A stretch of 64,000 nt of DNA, taken from Streptomyces sp. CA-210063. GTDB taxonomy: Bacteria; Actinomycetota; Actinomycetes; Streptomycetales; Streptomycetaceae. Below are positions 54,688 to 61,000 of the stretch, piece after piece; positions within the stretch are counted from its first letter, which is position 1, and every line of letters starts with the position of its first letter. The DNA lies in the NCBI RefSeq assembly GCF_024612015.1, contig NZ_CP102512.1, positions 4,464,001 to 4,528,000 on the forward strand, read 5' to 3'. The position numbers and the translations under genes were made by a program. Under the pieces are notes generated by a model. The model did no database searches, was not told the origin of the DNA, and saw only the letters and a program-made list of their open reading frames with translations.

Positions 54688-54726
54688 GTGCTCGACCTTC
54701 TCACAGTGGGGTGTGAGAAGGTCGAT

Positions 54727-55104
54727 CTAGCTGGTCGGTGGCTTGTCCGTCGGATTCTTGGGCCGCTTGTTGGGCCGGTAGCTGGGGCCGTTCATGATCA
54801 CCTGGTGGCTGGCGTTGATCAGCCGGTCCAGCAGTGATTCGGCGACGACCGGGTTGGGGAAGAGGGGATACCAGTCGCTGGGCGCCCTGTTGCTGGTGAT
54901 GATCAGTGACCGGCCCTGCCGCTCGGAGACGAGTTCGTAGAGGTCGTCGGCCTGGGACGCGGTCAGCTGGCGCATGGCGAAGTCGTCGAGGATGAGCAGG
55001 TCGGGGCGGATGAGTTCGCGCATGCGCTTGTCCCAGGTGCGGTCCGCGTGACCGCCGGCGAGCTCGCTGAGGATGCGGCTGGTCTTGCTGAAGCGTCGCG
55101 GCAC
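54727..55104 (-). mobile_element. IstB (IS21-family helper ATPase) C-terminal fragment
   Basis: The 125-residue frame contains RPDLLILDDFAMRQLTASQADDLYELVSERQ (Walker B LLILDDF), SLIITSNRAPSDWYPLFPNPVVAESLLDRL and NASHQVIMNGPSYRPNKRPK, which is the C-terminal half of IS21 IstB proteins. The Walker A half and IstA are missing, so this is a dead IS21 remnant. Homology starts near 55095, where unrelated sequence joins. Confidence 0.8.
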
Positions 55105-55439
55105 GTGGTGTGCTCAACGAATGCTGGCGGTAGCCGTCGTCCACCAACTTTTGTGGATTGCAGGGTGCCGAACGGCCCCGCTGAGCGATCATGCGGGCAC
55201 CTACGGCGGGGCGGCACGCACTCGCGGCCGCGAAGGCATTGGCGAGCTGGACCAGTTTGTCCAATCGAAGGAACAGGACGTCACGCTCTCGCTGACACGG
55301 CGACGAGGGAGCGCGCGCTGCCCTCGCTCTGCAGGCGACGGCCTCGACTGCGCCGCACTCACAGGCCACCGCCGAGCACACCCGCGAACTAGGGCTCGAC
55401 CAGCGACAAGCCCTCGCCGGCAGCGACGATGTGGCGCAC

Positions 55440-55862
55440 CTGGCCATATCGATGGCAGGGAGGAGCACGGCGCCGCGATCGTCGCGCTCACGACGAACTC
55501 GACCGGGCGCAGTCGGTCGAACAGGACCGGGGAGTGCGTGGCGAAAATGTACCGGCCACGTTCGCTCGCCCCACGGAAGCGTTCGACGAGGATTCCAGGG
55601 CGTGCCAGTGCAGGCCGTGGTCGATCTCCTCGATGCAGGTGGGCGCCAGTGGGTTGGGATCGTCAAGGAGGGTAAGCGGGCCGAGTAGGCGGAGGGCGCC
55701 GTAGCAAGCGCCCCCTCCGTCGTCGCCACCGGCAGACACCCAGCTGCGCCCGAACGGGACCGGGTCCAGATGCGACACCGCCAGCGACACGACGCCGCCC
55801 GCTTCCCTTGCGAACAGGCACAGGCGGAGTGAGCCGATCCTGCGATTGTCGAGATCGCATAA
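55440..55862 (-). pseudogene. Frameshifted remnant of an AAA/OLD-like ATPase
   Basis: On the minus strand one frame reads LDNRRIGSLRLCLFAREAGG, VVSLAVSHLDPV and TCIEEIDHGLHWHALE. After a frameshift near 55600, another frame continues RYIFATHSPVLFDRLRP. EEIDHGLH resembles Walker B/D-loop and FATHSP the switch motif of AAA_21/OLD-like ATPases, which are often phage-defence proteins. The N-terminal Walker A part and the end are missing. It is inactive. Confidence 0.6.
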
Positions 55863-56104
55863 CTTTCCTGAGTCAGCGGCAGCGCTGACCTGCGCACCGT
55901 CTGCACGATCGCTGCACGCGCGGCCACCAACTGGCCACCACCTCGAACCAGGTGAACCGGACAGGCCTACGCCAACGAGAGAAAGCCCAAGTCACAGCCC
56001 CGAGAGGCGCAAGAGGCACTGGCCGTCAACCTCAGACCTACGCATTGCCATGCATAGACCACAGGTGTCCATTTTGACCGAATCCCAAGGTCAACAGAAT
56101 CAAA

Positions 56105-56136
56105 GAACCCCAGGTCAAAGGCCTGACCTGGGGTTC
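56105..56136. terminator. 13-bp stem hairpin beside att copy 2 (tRNA terminator)
   Basis: GAACCCCAGGTCA and its exact complement TGACCTGGGGTTC flank a 6-nt loop. The hairpin lies 5 bp beyond the CCA of the tRNA fragment on the minus strand, where a tRNA terminator belongs. This suggests that copy 2 kept the original downstream flank, or an element-borne copy of it. Confidence 0.7.
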
Positions 56137-56140
56137 ACCA

Positions 56141-56186
56141 TGGAGCCGCCTTCGGGATTCGAACCCGAGACCTACGCATTACGAGA
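56141..56186 (-). repeat. att-like repeat: 3' half of tRNA-Thr(CGT) with CCA, copy 2
   Basis: The 44 bp at 56143-56186 are identical to copy 1. The two further bases complete an encoded CCA on the minus strand (56143 to 56141). The tRNA stops at the anticodon loop, so this too is only a 3' half. Translated forward it yields the familiar spurious peptide PPSGFEPETYALR seen in many actinobacterial ORFs. Copies 1 and 2 bound a decayed segment of about 4.8 kb. Confidence 0.82.
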
Positions 56187-56424
56187 ACACTAGTGATCGT
56201 GACGCGGGGTGTCGCACTGTGCCGCCGGTTCCAGTTTTTGCTGATCAGAACACGTGCGGCGTTCTGGCCTATCCTGTCGCGTCCATCTGGTCCAAAGGCG
56301 TCCGGCCTCCCCCTGGCCTCCCTCCTGGCCTCCGATGGGTGTTCACCATGGCACCGGGGCTGCCCGGGGGAGCCTGTGGGCAAGATCCTCCGCCTCAGCG
56401 CCAGACTGTAGGAAGTCGACATAG

Positions 56425-56515
56425 GCGCTGCTCGGAACCCGGCGCTCCAGCAGATGTCGGGCTGGGAGACGGGCGGGGAGCCATAGCCGATGACGGTATC
56501 GACGATGGCCGGAGA
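56425..56515 (-). pseudogene. Orphan fragment of an RHS protein C-terminal region
   Basis: The minus-strand frame reads AIVDTVIGYGSPPVSQPDIWWSAG. The large RHS protein at the right edge has AVEDAVVDYGSAIFSQPDIWWGAA just before its toxin region (about 58545-58630). DNA similarity is visible around CCAGCAGATGTCGGGCTGGG. It is a displaced remnant of a second RHS C-terminal module. Confidence 0.65.
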
Positions 56516-56569
56516 ATCGGCCCCACTTCACCTCAGCCTGGTGCTGCCGCCTGCCCACTGACGCATCGA

Positions 56570-56735
56570 TTCTCGGATGAGTGGTGGGACGGCATCGAGA
56601 GCTACCTGACCAGTGGGATCACCAACGCCGCCCCCGAAGGCCTCAATCACCCCATCAAGCCCAAAGCGCGCAGCGCCTTCGGCTTCAGGAACCTTGCCAG
56701 CCAGCGCCTGCGCTCACGCTGTGCGACTACCGACC
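56570..56735 (+). mobile_element. ISL3-family transposase C-terminal fragment
   Basis: The frame reads DEWWDGIESYLTSGITNAAP, EGLNHPIKPKARSAFGFRN and LASQRLRSRCA. The ITNAxxEGxNxxIK...GFRN pattern is the C-terminal DDE-domain end of ISL3 (DUF4372/DDE_Tnp_ISL3) transposases. Only about 55 codons survive and no terminal inverted repeats are recognisable. Confidence 0.75.
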
Positions 56736-56790
56736 GGAGCCGACGAGAAGCACACAGCAGCGACCGCACCACGGCACTGGCTCGGCTTGC

Positions 56791-57180
56791 TTACGACGTT
56801 GAATGAGGCACATAGCCACCGTCACGGCGGCGCTCAAGGTAGTCCACGCCCCACCCGATGAATCCGTCTTCGTCGTCCACCACACATGGCCACCGCTCGC
56901 ACATCGCGGTCACAACAGCGTCTGCGACCCCTATCGTCCGATAGTCGATGACAAAGCCGTTCCAAGTTCCGATGAGTCCCTCTATAACAGCAAGCTCATC
57001 CGGCTCGTACTCCCTCTCCAGCTCAACATCCAAGTTTGGTCCAATCCACGCCACAGACCCGTCATGCAACACGGTCAGCCGACCGTCTTGGAAATCCACA
57101 CCGATCCCGCTGGCGAGCAGCTGGTCTCGGACTTCCTCGACCGTCACCTCGCGCGACACACATACGATCAGTGAATTCAC
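56791..57180 (-). CDS. Hypothetical protein, possible immunity gene
   Basis: At 129 residues from GTG 57180 (no good ribosome site), it is an acidic protein: VSREVTVEEVRDQLLASGIG, a DGRLTVLHDGSVAWIGPNLD strand region, EYEPDELAVIEGLIGTWNGFVIDYRTIG and CVVDDEDGFIGWGVDYLE. The acidic, single-domain character and placement among RHS immunity genes resemble Imm-type proteins, but I do not recognise a named family. It could be the former partner of the RHS fragment at 56425-56515. Confidence 0.5.
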   Translation of the reverse strand: MNSLIVCVSREVTVEEVRDQLLASGIGVDFQDGRLTVLHDGSVAWIGPNLDVELEREYEPDELAVIEGLIGTWNGFVIDYRTIGVADAVVTAMCERWPCVVDDEDGFIGWGVDYLERRRDGGYVPHSTS

Positions 57181-57209
57181 GGCGCAACCACTGCCTGCAG
57201 ACGAATCGT

Positions 57210-57521
57210 CTAGAACGGCCCAAGGTACTGGTGTTGTTCGTCGGTGGGAGCCACATGAACGCCAGCCGCGCGGACCTGCCACTCGACCACTTCGTGCGTG
57301 ACCAGAAAGAGGCCCTGTACGCCGGCTTCGTCCACATCCGCCAGCGACAGAGCAGCCATTTCCAGCAACTTGTCGCGCAGCCCGAGAATATCCCCTTCTT
57401 GGAGGTCTCCACCATAGAAAAGGTATGCGTCCAGTTGAACAAACGGGCAGGACATCCCCACCTTCCGGAATAGCGGCCGCAGCGGCTTGCCTTGCCGGAT
57501 GCCACTCACGTTCGACGACAA
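57210..57521 (-). CDS. Hypothetical protein, possible immunity gene
   Basis: A 103-residue frame. The plausible protein may begin at the internal ATG near 57458 (MSCPFVQLDAYLFYGG). It continues LQEGDILGLRDKLLEMAALSLADVDEAGVQGLFLVTHEVVEWQVRAAGV. No family recognised, no membrane segment. It lies between two other small acidic genes downstream of the RHS gene, an arrangement common for arrays of immunity genes that have outlived their toxins. Confidence 0.4.
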   Translation of the reverse strand: MSSNVSGIRQGKPLRPLFRKVGMSCPFVQLDAYLFYGGDLQEGDILGLRDKLLEMAALSLADVDEAGVQGLFLVTHEVVEWQVRAAGVHVAPTDEQHQYLGPF

Positions 57522-57544
57522 ACGCTCCCGGAACAGAGCATTCC

Positions 57545-57976
57545 TCAGATGGAATCTCGAGCTTCAACTTCCGAAAGACCCATCGATTCAAACAGAGGAA
57601 TCAGTCGCGCCATATACCAGCCGATGTCACAAAATCGAGAAGAACCTGGTAGAAGCTTGGGATTTACCCCAATTACACAGGATATCGAAGTTCTCCCCGG
57701 ATGAAATAGGAAATCTCCACCAGAGTCCACTTCAGGGAAAAATAGCGTGATTCCCACTACGCGATCCCTCCATCGCGACTCCCCCATTTTGAAGATGACT
57801 TCGTTCAGCCGACTGTCCTCCAGTCTCTTCCAGTCGAACATCCCATCTTCGTCGATCAGATACGCAACCTCACCTTCCATCGAAGGTCTCATTCCCGCCT
57901 CAAGCAGAGCACCGAGAGCCGCCGAAACATCAATTGCACCATCGAACGTGAAGTCAATATCTACAGTTCTTGCCAC
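57545..57976 (-). CDS. Probable cognate immunity protein of the RHS toxin
   Basis: A 143-residue acidic protein with its start only 26 bp after the RHS stop on the same strand. Sequence features: TVDIDFTFDGAIDVSAALGALLEAGM, YLIDEDGMFDWKRLED, WRDRVVGITLFFPEVDSGGDFLF and a C-terminal helix SRFCDIGWYMARLIPLFESMGL. It has no signal peptide, fitting a cytosolic inhibitor of a nuclease-type toxin. Base composition is lower in GC than in the RHS core, typical of exchangeable toxin-immunity modules. The family is not recognised, and the assignment is from position. Confidence 0.7.
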   Translation of the reverse strand: MARTVDIDFTFDGAIDVSAALGALLEAGMRPSMEGEVAYLIDEDGMFDWKRLEDSRLNEVIFKMGESRWRDRVVGITLFFPEVDSGGDFLFHPGRTSISCVIGVNPKLLPGSSRFCDIGWYMARLIPLFESMGLSEVEARDSI

Positions 57977-58001
57977 GAACTCACACCCCCGCGACCAGAA
58001 G

Positions 58002-61000
58002 TCACCTTGAAACCACTTCCCACGGAATACCCTTCTTGGTCAGCCAATTAGCAATCGGTTCGGGAATTTCATTCTCGGAAATTATCTTGTAGTCGACCCC
58101 ACGCTCGCCGGCGATCCCAGCCTTCTGCCCCTCAGTGGAGTAGAATTTGCTCAGCCGCTTGGGGTTCTTGAGTGTATTTTCAAAGAAGCTGCCCGACTTC
58201 GCCTCATACCAAGTACCCTTTCCAGTCGATTGGTCTACATATGCCCCATCGAATTGACGCCCCTTCTCGGAGAACCCTCCCCCTCCACCAAGCTTCTCCT
58301 GCAGGAACCCTTCGTACGCATCACCATATTCTTGCGCTGCTCGTCCTCTACTCGCTTCATCGGCTTCTCGGAGAGCTTTACCCAACCCGTCGTTGATCCG
58401 CCCGATCCCATCGGCCGTGCCTCCCGCGCCGACGCCGACCATGGCCACGCCACCCGCGACGGCGGGGGCGCCGGCGACGCAGCCGACGCCAGTGAGGCAG
58501 ATCGCGGAGCCGCCGATGATGGTCTCTCCCCCGATGCCCATCAGAGCCATGCTTCCGGCGGTCTCGGCGGCGCCCCACCAGATGTCGGGCTGGGAGAAGA
58601 TCGCGGAGCCGTAGTCCACGACCGCGTCCTCGACGGCCGACAGCCAGCCCCACTTCGGGCCGCTGACACTGTTCCTCTTGGTGGGAACGCTGGTGGTCGT
58701 GCCGGTGCTGCTGGTGCTGGCGGTGCCCTTGGAGGGGTTGACCGTGCCGGTCTTCGGGTCGTAGCCGACGGACTTCTGCGTCTTGGAGTCGCAGTTCGCG
58801 AGGGAGTACAGGCAGGAGTTGGGCGGCGAACCGATCTCCAGACCGGTGGGGTCGGACCAGGTCGCCGGGTTGTTGTTGCCGTAGGTGTAACCGTTCAGCG
58901 ACTGGTGCTGGTCCAGACTGAGCAGCGGGTCGACGCTGATGAACCGGCCGGTGACGGGGTCGTACTCACGGGCGCCCAAATGGGTCATGCCGGTGGAGGA
59001 GTCGGCGGAGGCGCCGAGGAATGCCTTGTCGTCGGGCCAGGTGCCGGTGCCACCGGTGCGCTGGGCGCCGAACGGGGTGGTGTAGCGCTTGGTGACGGCC
59101 TGGGTGGCGGCGTCCACGGCCAGGCTGCTGGTGCCGTGGTGGTCCGCGGCCAGCCAGGTCAGTGTCGACACACCGGACTTGTTGCTGCGCAGGGCGACGA
59201 TGGATCCCGCGCCGCGGTAGTAGCGCTGGGCCCAGTACTTCGCGGTCGAGCCCGAGGCGTCGAGGTGGACCTCTGTGGCGCCCAAGTACAGCACCGTCTC
59301 ACCGCCGGTGTTACGCCGGATCAACAGGCTGCCGTCGGCGTCGTAGACGTGGCTGGTGGTGCTCGCGCCCTCCTTCACCGTGTCGAGCCGGCTCTCCGCG
59401 GACCACGTGAGAGCCTGGCTCGCGGTGCCGTCCGGGCGGGTCGTGGTGTTGCCGGTGCTGTCATAGACGTAGGCGGCCGTGACGCCGGTGCAGCTGGAGC
59501 CGGTGGTGGTGGCGGCCAGCCGGTGGACCTTCGTGGAGTCGTAGCAGTAGGTCCGGGTGGTGGTCGCACTCGTGGTGTGCGTGGTCTCTGTGGCGCGCAG
59601 GCCGGAGTTCTTGTAGGTGTACGACGTCCAGTACGGGGCGGCGCCGCCCAGGTTGTCCGTCGTACGGCCGGAGGAGGCGCAGTCCGCCGTCGACGGGGTC
59701 CAGGACTCCACCAAACGGCGGTGGCCGTCGTAGGTGAAGCACTGGTAGTCCGCCTTGCCGGTGCCACCCAGGGTGGTCGGGTCGGAGATGGCGGTGACGT
59801 TGCCTGCGTCGTCGTAGCCGTAGTTCAGTTCCTGAAGCTTGTAGGCGTGGGTGTCGTCGGTGACCGAGGAACGGGTCAGGCGGTCGGTGCCCTCCTCGTA
59901 CACGTTGCTGACGTACGCCTTCTTGGTACCCGCCGCCGCGGAAGTGCCCAGAGTGAGCACCTCGGGCTGGCCGAGCGCGGAGTAGCTGGTGCCCAGCAGG
60001 TAATCACTGGCGCCGCTGGTCCGGGTGTTCAGCCCCAGGTCGTCGTACTCGTAGTCGACGGTCTCTCCCGCGAGGCCGCCCGCGGCGGGCTCGCTGGTGT
60101 ACTGCTGGGTTCCGTCGATGTTGTAGTACGTGGAAAAGGTCAGTGTCGAGCCCACGGCCTTCGAGGTGACCAGCGAGTCACTGGAGGGCAGGACGAGTTG
60201 GGTGGTGGTGGCCCGGTACATGCTGTCGTAGACCGTCACCTTGCGGGTGTAAGCACTGCCGGAGACACCGCCGACGTAGCGGGTGGAGGAGTCCAGCTGG
60301 CCCTTGGCGAGCGTGTCGTACGCGTAGGCCGTGAGCTTGTTCGCGTCGACCTGCTCCTCCGTAGTGGAGGTCAGGTCGGCGCTGGCGGTCGCGGACCAGG
60401 TGCCGGTGGGGCGACCGAGCACGTCATAGGCGGTGATCGTGACCCGGCCGGCCGCGTCCTTGGTCCAGGAGACCTGGTCCAGGCTGGTGTAGCCGGTGGT
60501 CGCCGTGCCCTTGTCCGGGTCGGTGGCGGACGTCTGACGACCGTACAAGTCGTAACCATAGGACCAGCTGCTGTCCGGGCCGGTGATGGTGGACTGCTTG
60601 CCGTCACGGGTGTACGTGAACTTCGTGGAGGTGTAGGACGCGCCCACGCCCGCCCCGTAACCGGTGTCGGCGGGGCTCGTACCGGCGTACTCGCGGGTCT
60701 CGACCGTGCGCCCCAGGGCGTCCACGATAGTCCGGGTCGCCGAGCCGCCGGCGACGGCGGTGGTCGCGGTGGAGTCACCCGTGTACGTGTTGCTGTTGCT
60801 CCATTTCTGCACGCCGTACACGTAGAAGGTGCTGCTCACCGGCCGCTCGGCGCCGTCGAAGACGATCGCGGTCTGCTTGGGGGCGCGGCCGTACTCGGCA
60901 CGGGTGTAGGTGCCGTTCGGGGTGGACGTCGTGTCGAAGACGTCGGCATACGTCTCGTAGGCCAGGCCGCGGCTGTCGTAGCGAGTGTCGGTGAGCAGCC

